A stretch of 64,000 bases of DNA, taken from positions 1-64,000 of the forward strand of contig NZ_JBHUER010000014.1 in assembly GCF_042681025.1 (NCBI RefSeq), written 5' to 3'. Each line of letters starts with the position of its first letter. Position 1 is the first letter of the stretch. Of this stretch, positions 11,043 to 19,715 are shown piece by piece. The DNA comes from Methylopila henanensis (GTDB lineage: Bacteria > Pseudomonadota > Alphaproteobacteria > Rhizobiales > Methylopilaceae). The translations under genes were made by a program, and so were the position numbers. The notes under the pieces were generated by a model. It saw only the letters and a program-made list of their open reading frames with translations. It ran no database searches and had not been told where the DNA came from.

Positions 11043-11279
11043 ATGCCGATGGACGCCCGCGAGATCGAGCAGTTGATCCGCGACGCCCTGCCGGACGCGG
11101 CGGTGACGATCCGCGACCTCGCCGGCGACGGCGACCATTACGCGGCCGTCGTCGTCTCCGAAGCCTTCCGCGGCAAGAGCCGCGTCCAGCAGCACCAGAT
11201 CGTGTATCAGGCGCTCAAAGGGCAGATGGGCGGCGCGCTGCACGCTCTCGCGCTGCAGACCAGCGCGCCCGAAGCCTGA
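11043..11279 (+). CDS. BolA family protein
   Basis: 78 residues, complete BolA fold: MDAREIEQLIRDALPDAAV at the N-terminus, DGDHYAAVVVSEAFRGKSRVQQHQIVYQAL with the conserved helix-turn-helix-like segment and the conserved His of QQHQ. BolA-type proteins pair with monothiol CGFS glutaredoxins to bind [2Fe-2S] clusters and modulate iron homeostasis. The next gene, 28 nt downstream, encodes exactly that partner. An AAGGAG ribosome-binding site precedes the ATG. Confidence 0.93.
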   Translation: MPMDAREIEQLIRDALPDAAVTIRDLAGDGDHYAAVVVSEAFRGKSRVQQHQIVYQALKGQMGGALHALALQTSAPEA

Positions 11280-11307
11280 TGACCGTCATTCGAAAGGCAG
11301 ACCGCCA

Positions 11308-11640
<333 letters not shown>

Positions 11641-11667
11641 GCGCGTCCGCGCCCGGCGACGCCGCGC

Positions 11668-11688
11668 CTCGTCTCGTCTCGTCTCGTC
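11668..11688 (+). repeat. short tandem repeat CTCGT x4
   Basis: Four perfect copies of the pentamer CTCGT plus one base, 28 nt after the grxD stop. It lies in non-coding sequence; pentamer runs can vary in copy number by slippage, but no gene is placed to be switched by it. Confidence 0.6.
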
Positions 11689-11840
11689 CTACCGACATGA
11701 CGGGGCGCCGGTCTTCGTCGGGCTCGTCCGACCTCCGCCGGGCCTCCCGCGGTTTTGACCTCGGGGCGCCTCGACGTCGCCGTGATCGGCCGGCAGATGT
11801 GTGGCGCGACGCCGACGTCGCGTGAGCTTCAAGGCCGTCC

Positions 11841-12731
11841 ATGCCGCTGATCACCCGCCGCGCCCTGCTCGCCTCGGCGGGCGCAGGCTTCCTCGTCTCC
11901 GCCAGCGGCGGCGCCTATGCCGGGCTGATCGAGCCGGCGCTGATGCTCGGCGTCACCGAATATGCGTTGACTCCCCCCGGCTGGCCGGCCGACCTGCCTC
12001 TGACGATCGCCGTCGTCTCCGACGTGCATGTGTGCGAGCCCTATGTGCCGATGGCGCGGGTCAAGCGCATCGTCGAGACGGTCAACGCGCTGAAGCCCGA
12101 CCTGATCGTGCATCTCGGCGACCACGAGGCGACGCACCGCTTCGTTTCGGGCCGCGTGCCGCCGCAGGAGTGGGCGGCCGCCTACGCCGACCTCGCCGCG
12201 CCGCTCGGCTTCTACACCATCCTCGGCAACCACGATTGGTGGCACAACCACATGAGCATCCGCTCCGCGCTCGACGGCGCGCGTCTGCGGGTGATGGAGA
12301 ACGACGTCGAGCTGATCGAGCACCGCGGCCGGCGCTTCTGGCTTGCGGGTCTCGGCGACCAGCTCGCGCACTGGCTCGGCCGCGGCGGCTTCCGCGGCGA
12401 GGACGATCTGGCCGGCGCGCTCGCCCGGGTGAAGACCGACGATCCCGTCCTGCTGCTGGCCCATGAGCCGGACATCTTCGTGACCGTGCCGGCGCGGGTC
12501 TCGCTCACCCTGTGCGGCCACACCCATGGCGGCCAGGTGCACATCCCCGGCCTCGCCAATCCGTTCATCCCGTCCGCCTACCGCGACCGCTTCCGCTACG
12601 GCCACATCGTGGAAGAGGGCCGCCACCTCATCGTCTCCGGCGGCATCGGCATGAGCGGCCTGCCCGTGCGCTTCGGCGTGCCGCCCGAGATCCTGTTTGT
12701 GAGGCTCGGAAACGAGCCGGGACTGGCGTAA
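11841..12731 (+). CDS. metallophosphoesterase with Tat-like signal
   Basis: 296 residues. The N-terminus ITRRALLASAGAGFLVSASGGAYA resembles a twin-arginine signal or anchor. The calcineurin-like core has VVSDVHVCE (Asp61, His63), HLGDHE (Asp94), LGNHDWWHNH (Asn130, His131), LLAHEPD and CGHTHGGQVHIPG: the complete set of dinuclear-metal ligands. The closest recognised group is YkuE-like phosphohydrolases, some of which act on lipid A precursors or phospholipid head groups; the substrate here is unknown. A strong terminator lies about 270 bp downstream. Confidence 0.85.
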   Translation: MPLITRRALLASAGAGFLVSASGGAYAGLIEPALMLGVTEYALTPPGWPADLPLTIAVVSDVHVCEPYVPMARVKRIVETVNALKPDLIVHLGDHEATHRFVSGRVPPQEWAAAYADLAAPLGFYTILGNHDWWHNHMSIRSALDGARLRVMENDVELIEHRGRRFWLAGLGDQLAHWLGRGGFRGEDDLAGALARVKTDDPVLLLAHEPDIFVTVPARVSLTLCGHTHGGQVHIPGLANPFIPSAYRDRFRYGHIVEEGRHLIVSGGIGMSGLPVRFGVPPEILFVRLGNEPGLA

Positions 12732-12761
12732 GGCAGGCGGAACGGACGAGGTCGTTTGGCG

Positions 12762-12962
12762 GCGATCTCTGAGCGGCTATTCTCCAGCGTCGTCATGGCC
12801 GCCGCTCCCTGAAGTTGCCGCTGGACCGCGATCTCTGATTAGACGGCCCTGCCGGCTCGATGTCTGCGCCGGACAGTGGTCGTCGCTGGCCCCGTGCTCT
12901 GAATCAACGCGCTTGACCGCGATCTCTGATCGGCTAATCTTCAGTCTTCAGAGATCGCGGTC
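12762..12962. repeat. three-copy GCGATCTCTGA repeat in non-coding DNA
   Basis: The undecamer GCGATCTCTGA occurs at 12762-12772, 12828-12838 and 12919-12929. Copies 2 and 3 share a longer identical core (GACCGCGATCTCTGA), and copies 1 and 3 stay similar over about 25 bases (both continue into CGGCTA-T-TTC-AG). A fourth, inverted copy closes the region at 12948-12962. No open frame with coding character covers the block. It may be a regulatory RNA, a protein-binding array or the remnant of a repeat element. Confidence 0.6.
12915..12962. repeat. perfect 15-bp inverted repeat
   Basis: The left arm 12915-12929 (GACCGCGATCTCTGA) and right arm 12948-12962 are exact reverse complements around an 18-nt loop. 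As RNA this is a long stable hairpin, as DNA a possible operator. It is followed 35 bp later by an intrinsic terminator, an arrangement seen in small RNA genes. Confidence 0.75.
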
Positions 12963-12997
12963 TGGCGGTTAACAAGCGTCAGTACGCACCAGATAAG

Positions 12998-13024
12998 GGC
13001 GACGCTCCGGCGTCGCCTTTTTTT
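12998..13024 (+). terminator. Rho-independent terminator
   Basis: An 8-bp perfect GC-rich stem (GGCGACGC at 12998-13005, GCGTCGCC at 13010-13017) with a TCCG tetraloop is followed directly by seven T residues, then G and four more T. It acts on plus-strand transcription coming from the metallophosphoesterase gene or from a transcript starting in the repeat region. Confidence 0.85.
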
Positions 13025-13049
13025 GTTTTCGCCATGCGTGGTCCTGGAC

Positions 13050-14105
13050 TCAGCGCGCCGCTTCCGTGTCGGCGACCGCGTGTGGCTCGACCGCGAAGCG
13101 GCTGGAGACCTTCGGCGCCTTGGCGGAGGCGCGCTCGCGGCGGGCGGTGTAGAGACCGCTCGCGGCGATGACGGCGCAGCCGACGATCGTCCAGACGTCG
13201 GGAACGCGCGCGAACACGATGTAGCTCATCACGCCCGCGAACAGCAGCTGCACATAGGAAAACGGCGCCAGCGCCGAGGCCGCAGCCTTGCGGAAGGCGA
13301 GCACCAGCAGGCCGTGGCCGGCGGTCGACAGCGCGCCCATGGCGACGGCGACCCCCATCTCGTACGCGTTCGGCGCGCGCCAGACGAACGGAACCAGCGC
13401 GCTCAGCAACGCGAGCCCGATCACAGCGGAGCAGACGAGCGTGGTCTCCGGCCGCTCGTCGGCCATCTTGCGCGTCACCACGGCGCCCAGCGCCCAGGAC
13501 AGCGCCCCGCAGGCCGGCAGCAGCGCCGCGAGCGTGAAGCGGGCGTCGAAGGGCTGCACCACAAGCAGCACGCCGACGAAGCCCGCCGCCGCCGCGGCCC
13601 AGCGGCTCGGGCCGACGCGTTCGCCAAGCAGCGGGATCGACAGCGCGGTGATGAACACCGGCGACATGAAGTGGATCGCCGTCGCCTGAGCGACGTCGAG
13701 GCTCTTGAGCCCGAGAATGAAGAACAGGGCCGAGCCGGCGACGGCGACGGCGCGCAGCGCCTGAAGGCCCGGACGCCTCGGCCGCAACGCCTTGGGGCCG
13801 CTGAAGGCGAGCGCGCCGACGACAATGATGGCCGCGAACACGACGTAGCGCATCCACGCGACCTGCACGCCGGGAAGCGTCGCCGCGAGGTGCTTCGCGG
13901 TCACGTCGCCGGCCGCGAAGAAGGCGGTCGAGGCCACCACCAGCCCGATCGCCAGCGAGGCGTTGTCGGCGGAGGGAAGCGGAAGCCGGATGCGGGGCGC
14001 GGAAACGACGACGGCCTCGGCGGTTTCGGCCGAGGCGAGGGAAGGCGGCGGGCTCATGGAAGACGGCTTGACAGTAGGAGATGCGGACGCGACGGGAGCG
14101 CCCAC
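13050..14105 (-). CDS. EamA/DMT-family transporter
   Basis: 351 residues with ten predicted membrane helices in two EamA halves (first SLAIGLVVASTAFFAAGDVT, second starting near CGALSWALGAVVTRKM). The sequence AIHFMSPVFITALSIPLLGE is characteristic of the drug/metabolite transporter superfamily. It exports or imports a small metabolite that cannot be named. The GTG start at 14105 gives a Ser/Pro-rich extension; ATG at 14057 is an equally plausible start. C-terminal tail is hydrophilic. Confidence 0.85.
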   Translation of the reverse strand: MGAPVASASPTVKPSSMSPPPSLASAETAEAVVVSAPRIRLPLPSADNASLAIGLVVASTAFFAAGDVTAKHLAATLPGVQVAWMRYVVFAAIIVVGALAFSGPKALRPRRPGLQALRAVAVAGSALFFILGLKSLDVAQATAIHFMSPVFITALSIPLLGERVGPSRWAAAAAGFVGVLLVVQPFDARFTLAALLPACGALSWALGAVVTRKMADERPETTLVCSAVIGLALLSALVPFVWRAPNAYEMGVAVAMGALSTAGHGLLVLAFRKAAASALAPFSYVQLLFAGVMSYIVFARVPDVWTIVGCAVIAASGLYTARRERASAKAPKVSSRFAVEPHAVADTEAAR

Positions 14106-14189
14106 CTTGCCGTGAGTCCTGCGGTCGAAAGATGGCGAAGCGCGACCGCCGCGCGCGGGCCTGATGGGCTGAAAACGCAGAGCGCCCGT

Positions 14190-15971
14190 TCAGGCTTCCT
14201 TCACCCTTTCGTCCCGCGCCGTGGCGGGGGCTGGCCTGGCGACCTCGAGGGCAGGGCGGCTTCTTTCCAGGTCGACGCGCTGAGGCTTCAGCAGCGCCAG
14301 CCGGCCGGCTGCGGAGACGAAGCGCTGGACGTAGAAATAGGGCTCGCCCATGACCGGCGACGGCGCGGACACGATGCGCAGCGGGCCGCAGCGTCCAGTC
14401 CAGTCCACGTGGCGATGGCCGTGGAGGACGACGATCCGTCCCGCGGCGGGCTTGAGCTGGCGAAGGAACCAGCTGCCGTTGATCAGCGCCGTGCCGATCC
14501 GCTCCGACAGCGAGCGGGTCGCGCGCGGATACTCGACGGGGTGGTGGTGCAAGGCCACGAGCCAGCACGTCTCCGGCTGCGCCTTCACGATCGCGGCCAG
14601 CCTGCGCTCCTGTTCGGCGGGGATCAGGCCGAGCGCGTTGGTGAAGGAGAAGTGCGTGTCGGCGTTCGAGTTCAGCAGGATGACGCCGAGGCCGCCGGGC
14701 GCCTCGGGCGGGAGCGCCATCGGGAAGGCTTCGTCCCACAGCGCGCGGATGGCCGAGACGCGCTTGCCGCGGCCGGTCCGCACGAAGGTCGCCATCGCGC
14801 CGGCGTAAGGCGCGAGCCAGGCGGACAGCGTGCCCTTCGGCCGGCCGGACGTGTCGGGCACGAACACCCGCTCGCCCTGCAGGCCGGCGAGGATCGCGAG
14901 CGCGCGCAACTGCCTCAGGCGCTTGCCGGGCGAGAACGGCAGGTCGAGCCGCGCCGGGTTCGACCGGTCCACCACGTTGACGTCGTGGTTGCCGGGGAGG
15001 AACAGCATCCGGTCCCGGAGCGACGGAGCGATGGCCTCGATCGCGACGAGGAACTCCGCCCATTCGGATGAGCGGCCGGCGTCGGTCATGTCGCCCGAGA
15101 ACAGCACGAGATCGAGAGGCTCGGCCTCGTGAGCGCGGGCGAGCGCCTCGAGCGTCCGCTCCAGCCGCCCGTTGCCCTGCGGGCCGCTCCGGCCGCTCTC
15201 GATGCGGAAGCCGAAGCGCTCGCCGACCGTGTGAAGGTCCGACAGATGCGCGACCCGCCAGACCTTCGCGCCTGGCCCGGGTTCGGGATCATAGCCGCCG
15301 AGGCCGGTCGGCTGGCCCATCGCCGCGTCCGCCGCGCCCCAGGCGAGCGAGCCGCAGGCGACATAGGCCCCGAACAGCACCACGCTGTTCGCGAAGGCGG
15401 CGCCGAGCAGCGTGAACGGCGCGGCGATGTCGCCCCACGACCCGATCCAGCGCGAATGCGGCCATGCGGCCCAGGCCGCCGCGCCCGAGACGAGCGACAT
15501 CAGAAGCGCCGCGGCGATCGCCGTCACCTGTCCGACGCGCTGGCCGTCTCGGCGGAAATAGACCGACAGGCGGCGTCCGACGAAATGCCTCATGGCTTCG
15601 CGGCACAGCACGAAGCTCGGCTGCACCGCGAGCGCGTTCAGCGACCAGAAGCTGCTCTCCGCGAGACGGAAGGCCGGTCGGCCGCCGAAGGCCGCCAGCG
15701 CGAGCAGCCCGGAAAAGGCGAGCATGGGGGCGAGGCCGCTGAACACGTCCACCGCGTTTCGCGAGAAGGTTGAGAGCCAGGCGGTGACGGCGAGCGGCGC
15801 GGCTCCGAGCAGCAGGCATGGCAGCACGATCAGAAGCAGCCAGGACAGGATCAGCTTGGGGAGGCTGACCTCCACCAGCACCCAGGCTGCGAGCGAGGCG
15901 AGCGACCACAGCTTGGTGCTGGACGCGTCGTCCTCGATGTCGCCGCGTCTCGGATCTATAAGCAGCGCCAT
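14190..15971 (-). CDS. membrane-anchored metallophosphoesterase
   Basis: 593 residues. The N-terminal ~240 residues hold several membrane helices (VEVSLPKLILSWLLLIVLPC, ITAIAAALLMSLVSGAAAWA, TLLGAAFANSVVLFGAYVAC). The C-terminal calcineurin-like domain has VAHLSDLHTVG, LFSGDMTDAG, LPGNHDVNVVD, LHHHPVEYP and LHGHRHVDW, covering all metal-binding blocks. The fusion of multi-pass membrane part and phosphoesterase suggests action at the membrane, perhaps on lipids or polymers, but substrate is unknown. AAGGA precedes the ATG. It is one of three unrelated phosphoesterases in 6 kb. Confidence 0.8.
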   Translation of the reverse strand: MALLIDPRRGDIEDDASSTKLWSLASLAAWVLVEVSLPKLILSWLLLIVLPCLLLGAAPLAVTAWLSTFSRNAVDVFSGLAPMLAFSGLLALAAFGGRPAFRLAESSFWSLNALAVQPSFVLCREAMRHFVGRRLSVYFRRDGQRVGQVTAIAAALLMSLVSGAAAWAAWPHSRWIGSWGDIAAPFTLLGAAFANSVVLFGAYVACGSLAWGAADAAMGQPTGLGGYDPEPGPGAKVWRVAHLSDLHTVGERFGFRIESGRSGPQGNGRLERTLEALARAHEAEPLDLVLFSGDMTDAGRSSEWAEFLVAIEAIAPSLRDRMLFLPGNHDVNVVDRSNPARLDLPFSPGKRLRQLRALAILAGLQGERVFVPDTSGRPKGTLSAWLAPYAGAMATFVRTGRGKRVSAIRALWDEAFPMALPPEAPGGLGVILLNSNADTHFSFTNALGLIPAEQERRLAAIVKAQPETCWLVALHHHPVEYPRATRSLSERIGTALINGSWFLRQLKPAAGRIVVLHGHRHVDWTGRCGPLRIVSAPSPVMGEPYFYVQRFVSAAGRLALLKPQRVDLERSRPALEVARPAPATARDERVKEA

Positions 15972-16199
15972 GTCCTTGAGCTATCGTCCGGGGACGGACC
16001 GGTCCAGCGTCCGCAATCGGGCGCGACGGTTAGGGAAATCCTGCGTTGGCGTTCTTTATACTCACAAAGTTCTGAGCTGCGCCTTGCGGCGCATCCCGTT
16101 GTGATGAAATGAATCCCATGTTCAGCGTCGGCCGGCCCTCCGATCCTCCGCGGCGCTCTCACCCTACTGGACTGCAGGACCGATCGGATCCTCACGATC

Positions 16200-16736
16200 A
16201 TGTTGGACGAAGCACGCCGGCTCCGAAGCCTCCGCAGCTATGGCATCCTCGGCACCCCGCGCGAATCGGAGTTCGACGAAATCGCAAAACTGCTCGGCGA
16301 GCTCTGTGGAGCGACCTACGCTGCAATCAGCTTCTTCGGCAGCGATCGCATATGGGTCAAGGCGATCGTCGGGCTCAGCCTCGAAAGCGTGCCGATCGCA
16401 GGCTCGATCTGCCGGCACAGCCTTGCGAGCGGCGAGATGCTCGTCATCGATGATCTGGCCGAGGACGACCGCACCCGGGACTGCGCCTTCGTAAACGAGC
16501 CGCCCTATCTTCGCTTCTACGCGAACGCTCTGCTGCGGTCCCCGGACGGGCTCATTCTCGGGCTGCTGTGCGTCGCCAGCAGCGAGCCCCGCCCGGGCGG
16601 TCTTACGGGGCGCCAGCGGGCTGCGATGAACGCGCTGGCGCGCCGTGTCGAAGCCTTGCTCTGGCTGCGGCGGGCCATGGCGCGGGAAAAAGGTGACGCT
16701 GCGTCCTCCGGGCGGTCGCGCTGCGAGGTGTCTTGA
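16200..16736 (+). CDS. GAF-domain sensory protein
   Basis: 178 residues, almost entirely one GAF domain (residues ~15-160: LRSYGILGTPRESEFDEIAKL, AAISFFGSDRIWVKAIVGL, ICRHSLASGEMLVIDDLAED, GLILGLLCVASSEPRP). GAF domains bind small ligands or chromophores; no kinase, cyclase or EAL output follows in the same chain. Its stop overlaps the TTG start of a metallophosphoesterase gene by 4 nt, so the pair is probably co-translated and the phosphoesterase may be its output, which is inference. Confidence 0.8.
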   Translation: MLDEARRLRSLRSYGILGTPRESEFDEIAKLLGELCGATYAAISFFGSDRIWVKAIVGLSLESVPIAGSICRHSLASGEMLVIDDLAEDDRTRDCAFVNEPPYLRFYANALLRSPDGLILGLLCVASSEPRPGGLTGRQRAAMNALARRVEALLWLRRAMAREKGDAASSGRSRCEVS

Positions 16737-17542
16737 GGCTCTACGCGATTAGCGACCTTCATCTCGGCTCGACGGAAAATCGTGAGACGCTGAGCGCAAT
16801 CACGCCTCGACCCGACGATTGGCTGGCGATCGCGGGGGACGTCGGCGAGACGGAGGAGCATCTCCGCTTCGCCCTAGACGCGCTCGGCGGAAAGTTCGCC
16901 CGGCTGATCTGGACCCCTGGAAATCACGAACTCTGGAGCCTGCCGCCGGGTTCGCCGCGCGGGCGCGCGCGCTACGAGCGCATGGTGGAGCTCTGCCAGG
17001 CGCGCGGAGCGCTCACGCCGGAGGACGACTACCCTCTTGCGGCTTTCGGCGGGCGGACGTTCCGGGTCGCGCCGCTGTTCACGCTCTACGACTACAGCTT
17101 CCGTCCCGACGACGTGCCGTTCGAGCAGGCGGTGGCGTGGGCGCGCGAAGCGGGGGTCCGTTGCGCGGACGAGATCATGCTTGATCCGGCGCCGCATCCG
17201 GACCGCCCGAGCTGGTGCCGTGAGCGGTGCGATCTGGCCGAACGGAGGCTCAGGGCGGCCTGCGCGGACGGGACGCCCACGGTCCTCATCAATCATTGGC
17301 CGCTGCTGTCCGAACTCGTGCGCGTGCCGCGGGCGCCGCGGTTCTCGCTGTGGTGCGGCACGCGGCGCACCGCGGACTGGCCGCGGCGTTTCCGGGCTGA
17401 AGTCGTGATCTCGGGCCATCTGCACATGCGCGGGACCACGATCGTCGACGGCGTACGCTACGAGGAGGTGTCGCTCGGCTATCCCCAGCAATGGCGGCGA
17501 CGGATAGCTCCGGACGCGCTCGCCGTGCAGGTGTTGGGCTGA
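16733..17542 (+). CDS. metallophosphoesterase coupled to GAF protein
   Basis: 269 residues from TTG 16733, in TTGA overlap with the GAF gene. The calcineurin-like ligands are all visible: ISDLHLGS (Asp8, His10), IAGDVGE (Asp36), TPGNHELW (Asn-His), INHWPLL and SGHLHMRGT. It is soluble, with no signal peptide. Cytosolic members of this fold include phosphodiesterases and protein or nucleotide phosphatases; the exact substrate is not predictable. The TTG start is supported because no ATG lies before the DLHLG motif. Confidence 0.82.
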   Translation: MRLYAISDLHLGSTENRETLSAITPRPDDWLAIAGDVGETEEHLRFALDALGGKFARLIWTPGNHELWSLPPGSPRGRARYERMVELCQARGALTPEDDYPLAAFGGRTFRVAPLFTLYDYSFRPDDVPFEQAVAWAREAGVRCADEIMLDPAPHPDRPSWCRERCDLAERRLRAACADGTPTVLINHWPLLSELVRVPRAPRFSLWCGTRRTADWPRRFRAEVVISGHLHMRGTTIVDGVRYEEVSLGYPQQWRRRIAPDALAVQVLG

Positions 17543-17785
17543 TCACGTAAATGCGATCCAACAGGTCAAGCCGATAATTTTACTCTGTTTGCAACTGCGT
17601 CATTTTGGAACAGTTCGAATTCCTTACGCAGGATACCGAAGCGGCTTTGCTCAGCTTCTGATCATCTGCCACGTATACCATCACAAATTATTCAGAAGAG
17701 CTTGTGCTTTTGGCGATTGTTGGCATTGTAGGCGCCATGCGCTGGAGTTGGGCTGGCGTCTCTGGGTCATCAAAGGTCGGCGCTA
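17543..17785. other. A/T-rich intergenic stretch
   Basis: 243 bp of noticeably lower GC than the window average, between the phosphoesterase and the VOC gene. Small open frames here have no coding character. I see no terminator hairpin; the downstream end should hold the promoter of the VOC gene. The composition shift could mark foreign or decaying DNA. Confidence 0.5.
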
Positions 17786-18166
17786 ATGTCTTTCTACTGG
17801 ACCGAGTTGAACACGCGTTATCCAGACAGCGCGAAATTATTCTATTCTGCAACCATGGGATGGACGTTTCGCCAAGCTGGCGAAGCGGCGGATTATTGGT
17901 TGGTGTTCAAAGACGAGAAAGTCGTGGGAGGCCTCTACCACATGCGCGACGCGGAGTTCGACGGCGTGCCGGAGCACTGGTTTTCCTATGTCGAGGTTGA
18001 CGACGTCGACGTCGCCTGCGCGACGGCGGTCGCCGCCGGCGGGAGCGTCTTGCGCAAGCCCACCTTCATTCCTCACGTCGGTCGTATCGCGATCCTGAGC
18101 GATCCCGCAGGCTCGCCGATCGGATGCATATCTCCGGAACCCTCGGTGGCGGAGATCGCCGCCTGA
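17786..18166 (+). CDS. VOC (glyoxalase/bleomycin-resistance fold) family protein
   Basis: 126 residues of vicinal-oxygen-chelate fold: SFYWTELNTRYPDSAKLFYSA at the N-terminus, EHWFSYVEVDDVDVACATAV for the second beta-alpha-beta unit, then RIAILSDPAGSPIGCISP. Members are small metalloenzymes or binding proteins; this subgroup (WTEL, ...DPxGxxIG) is usually annotated only as VOC family. AAAGG lies about 9 nt before the ATG. The 5' half is lower in GC than neighbours. Confidence 0.85.
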   Translation: MSFYWTELNTRYPDSAKLFYSATMGWTFRQAGEAADYWLVFKDEKVVGGLYHMRDAEFDGVPEHWFSYVEVDDVDVACATAVAAGGSVLRKPTFIPHVGRIAILSDPAGSPIGCISPEPSVAEIAA

Positions 18167-18175
18167 AGCGGCCGG

Positions 18176-18766
18176 TCAGCCGCGTCGGACGCGGCGCAGC
18201 GTCAGATTGATTCGTCCCGGCGTTCGGAGCAGGGCGGACGTTCCGGGAAGGATGCGGTCGACGCCGTGAAAGGCTAGGCGGCTGTCGCCGATAAGCGCCA
18301 TCCCATCGCCCGAGGCCAGTCTGAAGGAGCGGGTCGGATCGCCCCGCTTCAGGCCGCCGATGCGGAACACGGCCTCGTCCCCGAGCGACAGCGAAACCAC
18401 GGGGGCGTCGAGATCCTGCTCGTCGCGATCCTGATGCAGGCCCATGCGCGCGCCGGGCTCATACCAATTCAGCAGGCAGGCGTCCGGAGGGAGCCGGTAG
18501 CCCCCGATCTCGTCCCAGGCCGTCAGCAGCCTCTCGGGGATCGGCGGCCATGGACGGCCTGTGACCGGGTGGGTCGCCTGATAACGGTAGCCGTTGCGGT
18601 CCGACACCCAGCCGAGCGGGCCGAGATTGCTCATCCGCACCGAGAACGGCTTGCCGGTCCGCGGCATGGTCGGCGTGAACAACGGAGCCTCCGCGAGAGC
18701 CGCGCGGAGCGTCGCCAGCAGGGCGGACTGTTCCTCGGGGGAGAGGTGGCCGGGAGCAAATTTCAT
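18176..18766 (-). CDS. alkB: alpha-ketoglutarate-dependent DNA dealkylase
   Basis: 196 residues from ATG 18766 (a TTG at 18817 would add 17 residues). AlkB oxidatively removes methyl groups from 1-methyladenine and 3-methylcytosine using Fe(II) and 2-oxoglutarate. The iron triad His111-x-Asp113 (HQDRDEQD) and His167 (AFHGVDRI) and the 2-oxoglutarate Arg (RINLTLRR) are present, as is LLNWYEPGARMGLHQD. Length suits bacterial AlkB (~200). It is divergent from the next gene with about 70 bp between. Confidence 0.93.
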   Translation of the reverse strand: MKFAPGHLSPEEQSALLATLRAALAEAPLFTPTMPRTGKPFSVRMSNLGPLGWVSDRNGYRYQATHPVTGRPWPPIPERLLTAWDEIGGYRLPPDACLLNWYEPGARMGLHQDRDEQDLDAPVVSLSLGDEAVFRIGGLKRGDPTRSFRLASGDGMALIGDSRLAFHGVDRILPGTSALLRTPGRINLTLRRVRRG

Positions 18767-18834
18767 GTGAGGTTGAGGCGCGCCGGATTGATCCGTAGAA
18801 TTACCTAGAGGGATCAACGTGGGAGGAAACGCGT

Positions 18835-19566
18835 TTGACCACGTCCGGGGAGACGAAAGCAGGTTGGGGCGCGCTCGCCAAGGGCGCTATCGGCGCCGCG
18901 GCCCTCGCGGTCGCCGGATTCGTCGGGACCGTGTTCACCAACGTGCTGAGCGCGCCGAAGGACACGGTGGCTTACGATCTCGTTCAGTCGATCACCGGTC
19001 TCCTCAAGAGCGGAGAGGCGCCGCCGCCAACGCCTGCGACGCCGGAACGCGTGGAGTCCGCTTCATCCGACCGCGCCGCGGCTCCACCGCCGGTGGAGCG
19101 GAAGGCCGAGGTCGCGTCGCCTGCGGCAAAGGTCGGTCTGCCGTCCGCCGCAGACGTCGCGCCGCCGCATAAGCCGGCGCTCCCGCCTTCGACGTCCGTT
19201 TCGGCCGGGCCTCGCCCGTCGATCGGTGACGCGCCCGCCGGCTCCATGCTGGACCGCGCGCGTCAGTTGAACGCCGACATCGAGAAGACTCGCGTCAAGA
19301 CCGCCGCGCTCGCGGACGGGCGGGTGATGACGCTCGCCGACAGCTCCGAGACGCCGATCTGCGGCAAGACGTGGCGGGTGGCGGTGACGTCGGTCGCGGC
19401 TGGTCGCGGCGAGGTCGCCCTGCGCGGCGGCGGCGAGGCCGCGCCTGTCACGCTTTCCGTGGGCGCGCCGCGGGAAGTCGCCGCCGATTGCCGGGTCGAG
19501 CTTCTGCTCGCTTACGAGGACCTGACGACCCGCCGCGCGCAGCTTCGGGAAACGCGCACGCGCTGA
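18835..19566 (+). CDS. membrane-anchored hypothetical protein
   Basis: 243 residues from TTG 18835, chosen because GGGAGGAAAC sits directly upstream. One membrane helix (AIGAAALAVAGFVGTVFTNVL, residues ~18-38) is followed by a Pro/Ala-rich linker (about 60-135) and a C-terminal domain of about 95 residues (TLADSSETPICGKTWRVAVTSVAAG) with two Cys, possibly a disulfide. I do not recognise the domain. The topology suggests a periplasmic domain on a stalk. Confidence 0.6.
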   Translation: MTTSGETKAGWGALAKGAIGAAALAVAGFVGTVFTNVLSAPKDTVAYDLVQSITGLLKSGEAPPPTPATPERVESASSDRAAAPPPVERKAEVASPAAKVGLPSAADVAPPHKPALPPSTSVSAGPRPSIGDAPAGSMLDRARQLNADIEKTRVKTAALADGRVMTLADSSETPICGKTWRVAVTSVAAGRGEVALRGGGEAAPVTLSVGAPREVAADCRVELLLAYEDLTTRRAQLRETRTR

Positions 19567-19686
19567 GCCGCGGCAAGGCTTCGGCGGCGCGATTTACCCG
19601 ATCGCATGGACCGTGCCCGCCCTGGCACGCCCGTGTCCCGGCGCACGAGAGCTTCCCGCCACCTCACGCCAGCGTCATCTCGCGAC

Positions 19687-19715
19687 TTGCGGCCCTGAAA
19701 TCGCCTCCTTATATC
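19687..19715 (+). promoter_or_regulatory. candidate dnaK promoter
   Basis: TTGCGG at 19687-19692 and TATATC at 19710-19715 separated by 17 bp, about 140 nt upstream of the dnaK ATG. It fits a housekeeping-type promoter loosely; CTTG at 19686 could instead be the -35 of a heat-shock sigma-32 promoter, but the matching -10 (CCCCAT-type) is not clear. No CIRCE inverted repeat is visible. Confidence 0.3.

Noticed and set aside
12979..15071. Frames of ~680-694 codons on both strands across the EamA and membrane phosphoesterase genes
   Set aside because: Arg/Gly/Ala-rich translations with no start signals; the genuine genes at 13050-14105 and 14190-15971 carry recognisable motifs.
17589..17786. 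65-codon plus-strand frame in the A/T-rich spacer
   Set aside because: No ribosome-binding site, no similarity to any family, and composition unlike neighbouring genes.
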